From Sipunculus nudus (lineage: Eukaryota; Annelida; Sipuncula; Golfingiida; Sipunculidae), in assembly GCA_026874595.1 (NCBI GenBank), contig CM049310.1:24475058-24539057 (forward strand): DNA of 64,000 bases, given 5' to 3'. This document shows, in pieces, positions 1 through 12,175 of the stretch. A program made the translations under genes and the position numbers. How positions within the stretch are numbered: position 1 is the stretch's first letter; each line of letters starts with the position of its first letter. A model generated the notes under the pieces. It was not told the DNA's origin and did no database searches. It saw nothing but the letters and a program-made list of their open reading frames with translations.

Positions 1-282
1 TCTTGCCTGTGAAGGTCTTTTACACAGATGGAGTAGACAGTCATGTAAATTAAAGGTCTTTCCAAGTTAAATTAATTTAAAAGAGGTAAAAGAGGTAAAA
101 ATTTTGATTTAAACTGACAAGAATGTTTTCATTTCATGCTTCCATCAGTTATTTTTTAAACCACTCAAGATGGAAATACTTGTTGCTTTAGTTTCAGTTG
201 TTAAACATGAGACTTGACGGAGGACTTAATTGATTATCAGCCATGCTAGTATTCGAGAGTTGACCTAATAGAAGTAATTCAG

Positions 283-331
<49 letters not shown>

Positions 332-2060
332 ACTTTTTGAGGGCATATTTGACTTAACCACCACAACCCTTTTACCCCGCCCTTTGACCTAATTATTAAG
401 CCCCATAATGCTCCTGCACAGAAGGCTTTCCATGTTTATGGTTGTGAGAGCTGCAAATTTTGGTTTTGTATGACTTCTCTTTGACTAACATCATCAGCTG
501 AAAATGCTATATCTCTGTTCTACAGTGATGAATATATCAGAGTCATCAGAGTGTTTGGCATATTTTGGTTTATTTGTCACATTCGAATTCAGTGCCTGTT
601 TATCCTTGGAAAATACGAGGGCATATGTTTTTGTACAGACTGCATGTGTAATGTTGCCCACGTAATGGTAGGTTATTTACGGTTTACATTGCCAGAAATG
701 AAGTGATTGGTGGCAGCAAGATATTACTTGTAATGTCAATATACAGTGTGATATATTAAGCAAACAAGCACGCATTATCGCAGAACACACAGAGTAGCAT
801 GAAACAGTAACAGCAGGTCGACCTGAATATCGATTTAATTAATACATCTCATCCCAACATGCACCGCGCAGTTTCTAGTGCATTTGGGTGTCCGTGAGTT
901 AACAGGGCTTCTTTTGAAACCGTCAAACCTACGAATCTAAAATTTGACACACGGAATTAGATGTTTCTAAACTCTCCCACCAAACCTAAAACAGGATGAC
1001 TGCGACTTCGAGAATTTAAGGAAGAACCTGTGTTTTTCAGTTAAAATCTATTGTTACAATTCAAAACTGTCCACAATGAACGCCACTGGTATAAATCTAT
1101 TTATATTTGATATAATCATATATGCATATATTTTCTATGTACATACCAGAAATTAGGTTAATATTGTGTAAATCGTATTGGCCCAAACAGAATGCAAAAA
1201 TCAGGTAATCAATTTAATTACTTAACATGAACATTTGTCAACCTAGAAAGCTTATTACAAGCATATAACTGTATTTTATTTAGTTTTAAGTTTAAGCACT
1301 GTTATCCTAATTTCTTAAGATGCATATAAATGGGTTTTAAGCTTATAAGGTCTTAAATTTGTAAGGAATTGACACAAATGTTGCTTTAACCCACGTTTTT
1401 AAAGATTATGTCATAAAAATCACTGCTGTTTACATCAGGCATAGCCTGTGCCAAAGGTGGTGTGGCCACCTGAGGCTGTTTATGTAACAATTGATAGGTC
1501 GAATAAATAAGATTAATCTTATAACAATAATGTTAAATCCACATTTTGTTTATACTGTTGAAATATTTTTGAAGTTTTCAAACAAAAAAAAAATCAGAAC
1601 TTGAATTCCAAGCTTCACATATTAAATATTTATGTTGTTAATATATGTTTTTATAATTAAAATATGGTTAAATATGTTTACCTTAATGGCTTGTAATAAC
1701 TTGCTTATCAAATTTAGTTTAATAACTTAAAAATATAATATTTTATTTTTTACAGCATCTTATTTTAATTAAAAAATTAAATGTGAATTATAATGCATCA
1801 GCTCATGTCCATTATTCTCTAATTAAAGGGTTTCATAAGTTCCCAGTGGATATATTTACATGCATATAACAGTCACTTGGATGATATCTTGAAACTTTTA
1901 AAAATACATGTAGCCCATAAAAGTGCACAGTCGTCACAACCGCCTGGATTTTTACAAATATTCTCAGAATCCGTTTCAGGTGAGCGCTGTGACCTATAGG
2001 TCCCTTGTTATCATTGATCATCTGGATGATCGACAGTCAATTTTTTTTATTTTTTGGCAG
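1..2060 (+). other. Intron 11 of CYP20 copy A (partial)
   Basis: This is the 3' part of the intron before the last exon of copy A. Positions about 1-755 align by eye with intron 11 of copy B (about 11100-12080), for example the stretch around 650-755 against 11970-12080. From about 756 to 2015 copy A carries extra sequence absent from B, including a dispersed repeat at about 890-1260 that recurs at 56340-56560 and 58075-58500. The penultimate exon of copy A must lie left of the window. Confidence 0.6.
284..325. repeat. (TA)n microsatellite
   Basis: Uninterrupted TA dinucleotides in copy A intron 11. Copy B has only a few TA units at the equivalent place (about 11594-11602), so the run expanded after duplication or contracted in B. 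Confidence 0.95.
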
Positions 2061-2346
2061 CTTTGACCCTGATCGGTTCAGTCCAGAAAACAGAGAGAAG
2101 ATGCATTTTAATGCCTTTGTACCTTTTGGGTTTGCTGGGAAGAGGAAGTGTCCAGGGTACCGTCTGGCGTATGCTGAAGCAGCAATTGCTCTGACTGTAC
2201 TACTGAGAAAATTTAAGTTTAGCTTGGTGGAGGGTCAAGTGGTTACACCTGTGTTTGGTCTTGTGACTAATCCAGGTGAGGAAGTTTGGGTGACGCTGGA
2301 GAACAGGCAGAACATAGTGACACAAGGAAGTGGCACTCAGTCCTAA
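2061..2346 (+). CDS. CYP20: CYP20 copy A, terminal heme-binding exon
   Basis: This is the last exon of a cytochrome P450 of family 20, an orphan membrane-bound monooxygenase. It follows a TTTTTGGCAG acceptor and starts in phase 2 (C then TTT GAC CCT), reading FDPDRFSPEN, as in vertebrate CYP20A1. The heme loop is FGFAGKRKCPG with the thiolate Cys. As in CYP20A1, the residue seven before the Cys is Gly rather than the usual P450 Phe. The end reads SLVEGQVV...GLVT...EEVWVTLENR, with TAA at 2344-2346. The C-terminal tail is about 13 residues longer than copy B. The upstream exons are outside the window, so the integrity of the gene is unknown. Confidence 0.85.
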
Positions 2347-3078
2347 AGCAAGAACAGCGGGGATTTGGTTGACAGGCCGTCTTTAATGATGATAAATGAC
2401 TGCTTGATATAATACTGATTGCATGCAGACGGCTGTGTGCCTTAGCGTAAATGGATAAGCTGCCATGAATTTAGTTAATTTGAAAGGTATATTTGGTGAC
2501 TGTAAATAACCCTAACTAGAGTCCACTAGATGAAGTTTCACGTTTACCATTTAAAGTCTCCTGTACTATCAGAAGATGATATAACCATCAAATGTTGAAT
2601 TTTTCAAACTGACATCATTGCAGTAAAGATGTTTCTTGAGGATGTTTAACACACTCATGAACATGGCGAGGTAAATCTGTAGAGCATATCTACAGGGTTT
2701 GAAATTCACTTTCTGTTAATATTCTTCGGTGTATTCACTCATGCATTTGTGTGTTTAATTTACTTAGTTATTTGAATGAATTAAACTCATCAATTTTGAA
2801 TCATCTTATACTTGGAAGTTGGAGCTTGGAAGACTTGATCTCTATTGGACACATTGGACACATTGTAGGGGAAAACAGATGTTATCGACAAATTTGTATT
2901 TTAAAGTACTTACTCAATGGAACTTGAAGCAATATATTGCAGGATATACTTTTGTCTTTGAGGTATAACCAACAGCTTGCTAAAAATGAGTGAAAAATTT
3001 AAGAGTATAAAATGTCTTTTGTAGAAGATAAGAAGCAAAAATGTGTTACTTGTAACTTTTCATGATGGAACAGTCACT
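2347..3078 (+). other. 3' flank of CYP20 copy A
   Basis: Noncoding. It aligns by eye with the 3' flank of copy B (12423-13190), for example the 'gataaatgactgcttgata' stretch in both. The tandem duplication therefore extended at least 0.7 kb past the stop codon. I see no exact AATAAA close to the stop. Confidence 0.55.
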
Positions 3079-3898
3079 AGCACCATATACGCAAGGTTTT
3101 TGAAAAGCACATAGTCCGATAGGCAAAAATTCATTATTAGTTGGCTCAAGCGTTATAGGATTACTGATCCGACCTGACTGGGCAATTACAGTGATGATTT
3201 CTGATTGCTGATATAATTGAACAACGTTTATCCATAACCTGTTTTAGTCAAGGTTTGTAATAGTAGAAGTAATAGCAGTTATTCTATTACTTGGGGTCAT
3301 ATTACGTTCCTCTTATTATTACAGGTTAAAATACCTGTCCATTACTATACCTATTACTTTGTCATTTGAAAACCTGTATCTAGCACCATACGCAAGGATT
3401 TTTTAAAAGCACAATGTACGATAAGCAATAAATCATTATTTGTTGGCTCAAGCGTTATAAGATTACTGACCTGACCTGATGGGGCATATTACGGTGATGA
3501 TATCTGATTGCTGATGGGGCGAAGTGAAAACCATACGTGATTGTTGACCGTATGATAGTGCAGTAACAATGGGTGAGGTGTTGGGGGTCAAGAATGATTG
3601 CAAGCGCATCGCGAACCAAATAATAAAAATATAAAGTGTTAAGAATAGAATTGTATAGTTCCTCTCTGATTTCATCATTTTTTGGACATAAGCATACAAC
3701 TTTAGCACTTTCCTGTGTTTCAACTTTCAATATAATCAAACAACATTTATCCCTAACCTGTTTTAGTCAAGGTTTGTAATAGTAAAAGAAATAGCAGTTA
3801 TTCTATTACTTGGGGTCATATTACTTTACTCTTATTATAACAGGTTAAAATTTCTTGTCCATTACTATAACCATTACTTTTTCATTTGAAAACCTGTA
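3079..3898. repeat. Imperfect direct repeat, unit about 300 bp
   Basis: A segment starting 'tagcaccatatacgcaagg' (3079-3380) recurs at 3381-3898 starting 'tagcaccatacgcaagg'. Both end with 'catttgaaaacctgta'. The second unit carries about 210 bp (about 3518-3728) missing from the first. A diverged version of that extra piece also seems present 3' of copy B (about 13500-13620), so deletion from the first unit is the simpler reading. Short open frames here on the minus strand look non-coding. Confidence 0.7.
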
Positions 3899-4840
3899 AT
3901 TTTCTATTAGTATTACTATTACATATTACTATTGCCCCATTCCTGATAAACAGTGTATAGTATTAAGATATTTAATGGATTTTTTTTAAATTATGCACCA
4001 ATATATTATGCCCACTGGTATGTCTTTTTCATATAACAGCATCAGTCACTATTTACATCGGGTACCGATTACATCTGGTGTACATCAGCCTCTCCAATAT
4101 TTCATTATCAAATTGAAAAGGTTTATGAAGTAGTATCAGCGAAAATATGTAATGGACTGTTAAAAATTATGCATCACCACATTACCCACAGGAATGATCT
4201 ACCCATCAATGACAGTGGTTTTGTACCCTGAATGATTGCTAGCCTTGGACGTTAATAATGACCTGTACAAACTTATCATGTCATTTGAAGTCATCTCAGA
4301 ACTGCTAAAAGGCCAGTCGAACCCTAAAGCCTTTTTTATTGACACAAGTGAGCATTTTTATGAATTGCATTTGTTTTTTTCATACTTTGCATTTAAATGC
4401 AATTAAATATGCGAATGCTAAGCTTCTGGTAGACCTCAATTTAAATGCAAATAAAATTGCGACATTCTCAAAAGCAAATGCATATGCATTTGAACCCAAC
4501 CCTGATATTTGTATATATATGTATATATATTATATATATATTATGAACTTTTAATGTGGTACAGGCCTGTGGTTGTTTTGTGTAATAATAATAATAATTA
4601 TTATTATAATAATTTATTATTTATATTATATGTATTGAATCATGTCATAAGCATTGTCATCATCAGTTATCCTATATTTCACATAAAATATTAAATAGGT
4701 ATATATTTTACGTACAAGTAAAAACATATCATCAGTCGTCCTGTAATTTCACATAAAATACTAAAAAGGTATATAATATACATACAATACAGTCTATAAT
4801 AACTATAAGAGCTCTGGTAATTATAGACCAAATATTGTCA
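3899..4840. other. AT-rich intergenic sequence, no gene seen
   Basis: Low-complexity AT-rich DNA with short TA and AAT microsatellites (about 4509-4545 and 4585-4625) and short duplicated phrases. The small open frames here consist of these repeats and have no recognisable domain. Confidence 0.5.
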
Positions 4841-5764
4841 CTCATGGATGTCCAAAAAAAAACTCCTTAGAAATCCTGAAATTAGGTACTGTGACCTATA
4901 TCCTACGAGCTATTGGCCTCAAATATACCCCCAGATAAAGAAAAAAATGACACAAATGCTCCAGTACCTTAATAACTAATGATTTGATTGCCAGGATTTT
5001 TTCCATGCATATTGATTTATTAGGGTTTCATCAATTCTCGAAGACAGGGGGCGCCACCTGAGTTTCTTTCTAATCTTTACGTATTCTTTTTCCATTTTTC
5101 TTACATATTTTTTCAGGAAAAAAAACAATATTTGAGCACCCTGGAAGTCACATGTCCATTAACTTAATCTGTTAAACCTAGAATCTTCTATTGTAATATC
5201 CAGGAAAGTCTTAGGCAAATCTCCTCAATGATCTGAAATTAGGTCGTGATGGCCTATATTCTGCGAGCGACTTGCCAAAAACATGATTTTGAACAACAGA
5301 CAGTCAGACAGGACACAAATTGTGACTGTTAGGCCTTGAACCTTATAACACAACATCCAAGGACGTTCTGGCCTTTGAAATCTGAAAGAAGGTCATGGTG
5401 ACCTTTATTCTGCAAGCAACTGGCCAGTAATATGATTATGAGCACATCGACAGTCATACATGGCACCAAACATTACTGTTGGACCTAGAACCTTCTAATA
5501 AGACATCCAGGGAGGTCCTTGGCAAGTTACCTTTGAATCCTTAAAATTAGGTCACTGGGATGTATATTTTTTTGGCTAGGAGCAGAAGACCTAACTTATA
5601 TCAACCAGAAAGTCAGACAGGTAACAAATGTTTACTCTTGGTTCTTGAAATGTCTTTTTTAATATAAACGGAGTTCATTGTAACGTCTCATTTGACACAC
5701 AAAATAAGGTGAATTTGACCAATATTCTATGAGCTGTGTAAAACTACATAATATACTTTCAAAT
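4841..5764. repeat. Dispersed repeat family with phrases 'acatccagggaggtcc' and 'gacctatattctgc'
   Basis: About four or five diverged units of roughly 170-340 bp share phrases such as cctagaaccttct, acatccagggaggtcc and aggtcatggtgacc. The same family recurs at 16377-17100 and, in longer units, at 53680-54600 inside copy C intron 9. The unit near 4850-5060 ends with a ggcgccacc motif like the 59-63 kb satellite. It sits immediately upstream of the point where homology to copy C intron 4 begins. I cannot assign it to a named family. Confidence 0.6.
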
Positions 5765-6523
5765 ACAGCTTTGGCCACAAGACAGTCAAATAGTAATACA
5801 TTACACCTGCAACTGATCTAAGTACTCGTTGTGTCCCAAGACAGTGATTACCCCTATCATTGCCACTCAACAATAGTATGGCATTATTAGTCAAAAACTA
5901 ATAGACATTTCTTTCTTATTATGCACATGCATAAAGTTATAGGATGAAGTTCAAATTTGGGTCATGACCTGTGATATGAGATGATATGATATGACCCTGA
6001 ATATATCCATGTTTGTTTAAAAACAAAAAAAAAGGGTATTATATTTCCTGAGTAGATGGATGTATTTTCTGAAAAACAAAATAAAAAATATCAGGTTGTT
6101 AAGATGTCGTAGGAGTTTGAAAACAAGCGACCTTGATCTTCTAGGTCAAGTTTTTCATAAATACAGTCTTTTGTTAACCCCATACCTTTTGAAGTTGAGA
6201 ATATTTTTTCATCAAATTTGACACATATTTTTTCTCCAGTATCTGAGACATGTTTGGAGAATGGTGACCTTAGGTTTGGTCTTCAAAGTCAAATCTAGAA
6301 ATATATAGGGGTTGTATTAACGACATTACTTTTGAAGTACAGTGAAACCTGAATTATGTTTGAGACCACGATTGGAACTCGCCAAAATTTGTCTTAATAA
6401 AGGTTGTCTGATAAGTTCCACTGTTCTTCATTTACCATGCAGATGGGCATTTGTGACGAAACTAGTCATGTAACTCTTAATCAGGTGTTTCCATGAATTA
6501 TTCCTTGACTTCATTATTCTCAG
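5765..6523 (+). other. Intron 4 remnant of CYP20 copy B
   Basis: From about 5765 the sequence follows copy C intron 4 as it starts just after exon 4 (about 47100), for example 'gacagtcaaatattaata' in C against 'gacagtcaaatagtaata' in B, and later 'ttataggatgaagttcaaatt'. Homology stops here, so the 5' breakpoint of copy B lies almost exactly at the exon 4/intron 4 boundary. Exons 1-4 are not found between 2347 and 6523. Confidence 0.55.
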
Positions 6524-6691
6524 ACTGCCCTTCAGGTGGCTGACAAACTGAGCAAAGTACCAAAGGGTCAGCATGTATCCATAAGAGAGAACATGTTCCA
6601 CTTTACTTTGAGGTCACTACTGCAAGTGACTTGTGGTCATCACTTCAACAATGACAAGGAGGTCAAGGCATTTAGGAAATACCATGATAAT
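6524..6691 (+). pseudogene. CYP20: CYP20 copy B exon 5
   Basis: 168 nt, phase 0, between TTCTCAG and GTAAGTC. It begins TALQVADKLSKVPKGQHVSI and matches copy C exon 5, with changes such as TLRSLLQVTC for AVRSVLQVAC. Open throughout. Confidence 0.85.
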
Positions 6692-7022
6692 GTAAGTCTC
6701 TTGTGTTATAGTCACTCATTAAACCATTCCAAGCTTAAGGCTGTCCTTGAAAGCAGATTGCTATTGTGATAGATACAACAGGGCTTCAACTGACCTTGTA
6801 TTTCAAATATTTTCTTATATTCTCCAAGAAAACATTGTCTCCTTTGATTTCCTATATGTCCTATGTTTTCATATATTTTTGTTCTCTACCGTCCTGTGTG
6901 AATATAACTGTTATTATTTAATAATTACGTAATATAAACCTTTCATTTTTAAAAACATCCAACTTTCTTATAGAATTGTACATGTTAGTGTTGCAGTCAT
7001 GCAAGTATTTAGACAGTTTTGC

Positions 7023-7239
7023 ATTTGTTACATTGCTGGTCTGATCATTTTGACACACTGTTGTGAGTATCAGAGTGCTGGATAATTTTGACACAGTGTT
7101 GTGTGTATTACAGTGCTGATCTAATCAATGTGACCCAGTACTGTGAGTACTACGGTGTTGGTCTGATCATTTTGACACAGTGTTCTGTGTACTATTGTGT
7201 TGGTCTGATCATTTGTACACACTGTTGTGTGTATTACAG
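7023..7239 (+). repeat. Short acceptor-derived repeat array upstream of copy B exon 6
   Basis: About five imperfect units of roughly 40 bp of the form 'acagtgttgtgtgtattacagtgctggtctgatcatttt' lead directly into the true acceptor of exon 6 at 7239/7240. It is the same unit as the large array at 17.2-19.0 kb. Confidence 0.8.
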
Positions 7240-7318
7240 TGCTGGTCTGATCTGGAGCACAGACTGACAGGAGACAATCCAGCATCTGGCAGTGTCCGAG
7301 AGAAAACTTTTGAACGGT
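7240..7318 (+). pseudogene. CYP20: CYP20 copy B exon 6
   Basis: 79 nt following GTGTATTACAG. It reads CWSDLEHRLTGDNPASGSVR and ends ...TFER plus one base before GTAAGT. This corresponds to the VWSEI segment of vertebrate CYP20A1. Confidence 0.85.
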
Positions 7319-8478
7319 GTAAGTCCCTGTATTATAAATTTTGAGAAATGAGAACACCAGCATGTTATAAACTTTGTATGCGTTCATGAAAATTATTAGC
7401 TTCAACAATGAATGGGAGCAGTAGGGGGATTATCATTTAAGTTTGCTAGTGTCAGTGTGGCCATACCTTTACTAGTGGTTCCTGAACTGGCAGCTTTTAT
7501 ATTTCCTAGACCATGAAAAACTCGTAAATATATAAATGAACAAATGGATTTATTCATATGTCACATTGTAAAATATCAGTTCTGCCTACCACCCCTCTTA
7601 TCTATCAGATGACTGATACATAAATAGGCAACCCCTATGATGAAGTAGGCAGTCCGAGCATTCATGGCAGAGGGTTCTTCACTTAATCTCTGGTGACTGG
7701 AGGGGATAGAGCTTGTCTGCTATTCAACATTTGGTGAAGTTCTTAATAACTTGGCAAATATGGCTTCATCTCATAAGACGATACTCGGACAGGTCACTTT
7801 AATGATATTTAAGTAATAGACAGACAGTGTATTTTTTGGCTAAGTTAAAATAACCATTTCGAATTCGGCCAGACCTTTCGGCCATTTGGTGATTTAAAAC
7901 GTAAATTATCATGTCCTTCCTTTTTTTTCTTTGAAAAATCCTACATTGATGAAGGTGAGAACGAATTTAGGACTGAGCAGTCAATCAAATTACTAAACAC
8001 AGTTCCATCTATTTTATAACAGACAGTTGCTCTACTATAATTTTGTCACAGATCTCTCACTTTATATTTCAAAAGGGCTTTTTGTAGCTCCTTCTATCAA
8101 ACTATGACATGCCAATCAAGATATAGCCGTATTAAGCTGTTTTACTGCTAGGGGACAGCACTGCTTATATGCTGAGCTCCCATCATATTGCCAGAAACAA
8201 GGTTGCATTAAATGTGTCTGTGCAAAGGTGTGTAACAAGGAGGTAAACTCGGCCAATGGTTAATCCGCCATCTGTTCCAGTACAAGAACAGGCAATATGC
8301 CAGTAATTAGTGGTGTCATAGTTTTCCACTAATATGATATTGTAATAATAGCAGTGTAAAGAAATATCACAGCTTGGTCGGGGTTACCTGGGTTTCTTCT
8401 ATCCTTGCTGAATATTAAAAGTTTATTATGTGCATATATGTTTTGTGAGATGACATGATGTGCATTCTTTTGAAATAG

Positions 8479-8655
8479 CGAAGGAGGGAATGTTTGACCT
8501 GGTAACTGAGGCTATCAAACAGAGGAGAGAGAAACCACCAGCTGATGGAAAAGAGTTGCTTATTGATATCATTATCAAGTCAGGGGCATCGGAGGGTGTC
8601 ATCGCAGCTGATGTTATATCTTACATCATCGGGGGCTTACACATAACGGGACCGT
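8479..8655 (+). pseudogene. CYP20: CYP20 copy B exon 7 (I-helix)
   Basis: 177 nt after TTTTGAAATAG. It contains IKQRREKPPADGKELLIDII and the I-helix end SYIIGGLHITGP, with donor GTAAGT. Copy C has SYIVGGFHTTGL here; the Thr-to-Ile change lies in the oxygen-activation region of the helix. Confidence 0.85.
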
Positions 8656-9364
8656 GTAAGTCATACACGTATTGATGCTGAAGATCCTGTCAAATCTGTC
8701 AGTCTATCAGATCATCATATTCAGATGTTAACGTGGCATATGTTAATATATGAAAATTACCCAAAGTCAGTGAAAGTGAAATACAGATGAAGTGAAGTTT
8801 AGAAATATGGACATGGAAAACTTGCAGTGTAGCCCTGGAGGTTAAGGATAGGGCATTGGATGTTTTTGGTCATTCATAGTATTCTTAAGATCCAACTGGG
8901 GCCGATGTGTCAATTGTGACACAAAATATCACTAAAATTTATGTAATTTAAAACTTGTATCTTTCTTTCTTTTAATGTGCTTTACTGCAGATAAACTATT
9001 TTTCCAGGTTTCTATATACGTCTTGTCTTCACATAAGAAACAAGTCACCGTGATTTAGAATTTGGATGAAACATTTACAGTAAACCAAGTAATTCCTGAT
9101 GTTAAAATATTAAAAAAAAAGTTTACTGTGTGAAAGTTTTGCAGGATGCTCTAAAATGTCTCAATACAGTAATTGAACAACATGAATGTTGTCAGCTATG
9201 GTCTCCTTAACTGTGTTTATTAATAGTTTGTTTTGGAAATTTATGAAGTTTCCATGAATTTGAAACCTGAATGAAGGTTACTGAAACTACTGGTACTAGC
9301 TGTCTTTAACCTTATTGTAACTGTAGAAACCCTCCTGTATTTTGATATTTCTCTGACATTTAAG

Positions 9365-9485
9365 TGCTCACCTGGTGTATATATTTCCTGGCCAGCCATC
9401 CTGATATACAAGAAAAAGTGTACAAAGAGGTCACGGAGGTACTGGGTGACGGTGAGGTGTAGGCCAGGGTAGTTCCTGAACTTGT
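9365..9485 (+). pseudogene. CYP20: CYP20 copy B exon 8, with premature stop
   Basis: 121 nt after TTTAAG, reading LTWCIYFLASHPDIQEKVYK. In-frame TAG at 9460-9462 (context GAG GTG TAG GCC) replaces GAG of copy C (GAG ATA GAG GCC at the same place in 53264-53384). The donor GTGAGT is intact. Confidence 0.85.
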
Positions 9486-9592
9486 GTGAGTAGTGACATT
9501 CCCTCTAAATTATTTCTCCGAAAGAAGGAGGATAGTTTTTCTTTATTTAAATACGTATTGTATATATCTGTGAAATATTGTTTATCAAACAG

Positions 9593-9649
9593 GGATCATT
9601 TAGTTAAACAAAGGAATGGCACAACTAGAAAAGCTCTCAATGAAGCCCA
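9593..9649 (+). pseudogene. CYP20: CYP20 copy B exon 9
   Basis: 57 nt after ATCAAACAG, reading DHLVKQRNGTTRKALNEA before a weak donor (CA/GTTCCA). The exon is supported by a matching exon with the same phase and length in copy C. It has no clear counterpart in vertebrate CYP20A1, so its boundaries are less certain. Confidence 0.6.
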
Positions 9650-9825
9650 GTTCCAGGTTTTATCTATTTGTATATTTTTGTGTATATTTGTGATATTGAT
9701 ATTCTTGTTATATACGACGTTCCTAACTGTAAAAACTTAGATCAAACAAAAAACCTTCATGGTGAATCAATGGTTGACTTTCTGCATGGGTTTTATTGTA
9801 TTAATTAAAGAAATCATTTTACATT

Positions 9826-9972
9826 CGTATCGACAAGAGGACAATCAGTCATTGACTATTTCCTAGTTTCCCATAATAACTTAAAGCTTATAAATGATTT
9901 TCTACATCTTACAAGTTATGTCAAAGATATATTTGATTTAGAAATAATACCCACAGGTTGTGGAAAATCATG
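9826..9972 (+). repeat. Possible LINE endonuclease fragment in copy B intron 9
   Basis: An open stretch of about 45 codons reads RGQSVIDYFLVSHNNLKLIN and so on, resembling the '(S)xIDYxLVS' segment of apurinic-type LINE endonucleases. It is short, with stops on both sides and no catalytic SDH motif downstream. The call rests on motif resemblance alone. Confidence 0.3.
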
Positions 9973-10429
9973 ATAAAATTATTTCAAAATGAATTATATA
10001 AATTATGTAATTGAAGATCTTGAACAGAATAAATTTGATCAATGATACAATGATTTAGATAATCTATTTAAACAGGAGATGGATAAACATTTGTATAACT
10101 ATGACATTTAAAATAAGAGGAATGTGAAATCCTTCCATACACAAAGTATATGAATATTCATCGGAATGAAGATAAATTGGAATATCTAATTCTTAATATA
10201 TTTGAAATAATGCCTCATTATGTTAGTTATATTGGGAGCAAACGATTAGCATACTTTTTAGACAAAGGAGAATGTTATTGTATGTGTTATATCAACCTGT
10301 TAATTGATGACATATATAAGTCCAATAGGATTAGGTACACATCAGAACCTGTATGTATTTGGAATGGTAATATAAAAAATTGATGTACATTTCACAATAA
10401 AAATTAACTATCTATCTGTCTATCTGTAG

Positions 10430-10541
10430 ATACACCATACAGGTTATAGATGAGAGCATGCGGTGTGAGGTTCTGGCTCCCTTTGTAGCCAGGTTTCAGG
10501 AGACAGACATGGAGCTGGGTGGACATGTTGTACCTGGCGGT
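10430..10541 (+). pseudogene. CYP20: CYP20 copy B exon 10 (K-helix)
   Basis: 112 nt after CTGTAG. It contains QVIDESMRCEVLAPFVARF with the P450 ExxR motif (ESMR), then ELGGHVVPGG. The donor is GTTAGT where copy C has GTAAGT. Confidence 0.85.
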
Positions 10542-10993
10542 GTTAGTCCATTTTACTTGTCCACCGCCCCTTTGGCAGAACCAAGTCATCTGAAGAATTG
10601 CCGATTGTAATTTAATCCAACGTGTCATGTACATTTGGTGAATGTAAAACCTCTCAAATATTTATAAAAGAGAAGTACTCCGATATAGAGGTATTTCACT
10701 CTTGTATGTTTGAAATAAAGTCTGCAGTCCTGAAACCTTTTAGTCCTCTTGTGCTCATATGGGTGCTCCTGACCTGAAAATGACATGGACTGTTTTTTTA
10801 AAAGAGCAGAAATTAGGAGAAAATACTTGTTCCTATGACTCTACTTATTAAGATGTGTATTGATATTGAAAGGAAAATGGGTTGCTTTTTGAATAAAGGA
10901 TGACATTGAAAATTACAGCTTTGAACTAAATTAATAATTTAAGATGACTTAAACAATGCATCAGCGGATTCAAAATTTGATATTTCCTTATAG

Positions 10994-11058
10994 ACACCAG
11001 TCATACAAGCTCTCGGTGTGGTTCTACAAGATGAAAAGTTGTGGCCTAAACCGTCAGT
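10994..11058 (+). pseudogene. CYP20: CYP20 copy B exon 11
   Basis: 65 nt after CCTTATAG, reading TPVIQALGVVLQDEKLWPKP, as the LGVVLQD segment of vertebrate CYP20A1. Donor GTGAGT, ending in phase 2. Confidence 0.85.
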
Positions 11059-12175
11059 GTGAGTGTTAGGTCATTTATATCAAACAAATTTCCTCAGTCA
11101 GAATAACTGTTCTTGTCTCTGAAGGTCTATTACTAAGTGGGAGTAGACAGTCATATACATTAAAGGTTTTCCCCAGGTTCTATGTTTTAAACCGCGAGCT
11201 ATATTGCGTAACGTCAAAACAGTATTTATTATGCCGTAAAATGTACACTGTCCCAAGAAACACTGTCGTGAGAGTGTCGCTCATTTTTTATAACTCCGTT
11301 CAGTTTGATCCTAGCTTAATATGTTCCACAGTGGGAGTAGTCAGTCATGTACCTTGACGGTCTTTCCCCAGGCTGAATAACTGTCTTTGTCTATGAAGGT
11401 CTTTTCTATCACAAAAGAGGTAAATATTATTATTCAAACTGGCAGGAACGCATTTCTTGCTCCAATCAATTATTTTTAAAAGCACTCCAGATGGAAACCC
11501 TGTTGCTTTAGTTCAAATTGCAAAACAATAGAGGACTTGATAGTCAGCCTCAGATGCTAGTAATGGAGAGCTGACCCCATAGAAGTAATTCACCTATATA
11601 TATTGAAGAAAAACTACATAATTGACCTAACCTCCATAGTCCTTATACCCCGCCCTTTTGATTTTATTATGCCTATGAGCCCTGAAAATGCTCCTGCACA
11701 GAAGGCTTTCCATGTCTATGGTTGTGAGAGCTGTTTATAAGACAACAGTGACGTTATAAATATTTAACAATTTTTGGTTGTTTATGAATTCTCATTGACT
11801 GACATCATCAGCTGGAAATGCTATTTTCTGTGCTCCAGTGATGAATATATCGCAGTCATTATGGAGTGTTGTGCCATATTTTGTATTTTTTTATAAATCT
11901 AATTCGTATTCTATATTTTTTCCCAGGAATGAACATGAAGGCACAGGTAATGGCACAGATAACATGTGTTCTGTTGCCCATGTTATGTTAGGTTATTTAT
12001 GGTGTACAATGCCAGCAGTAAATTGATTGGTTGCAGCAAGAAATTACTTGTAATATCAATATACAATAACAGAATATGTCCAAAATCGAAAATAAATTTG
12101 AACAATAAAGGAAAATTGATTTATCATTGATCGACTGAATGGTCAAATTTCAATGTTTATATATTCTATTGGCAG
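11059..12175 (+). other. Intron 11 of CYP20 copy B
   Basis: A 1117-bp intron. It contains an internal partial duplication: the phrase 'tctctgaaggtctattact' near 11115 and 'tctatgaaggtcttttcta' near 11389. It is the compact version of the intron, which is expanded by repeats in copies A and C. Confidence 0.6.

Noticed and set aside
2347-6523. Search for exons 1-4 of copy B
   Set aside because: No match to the anchor, GSLHEFL or MLFKMFEAL segments on either strand, so B was called truncated.
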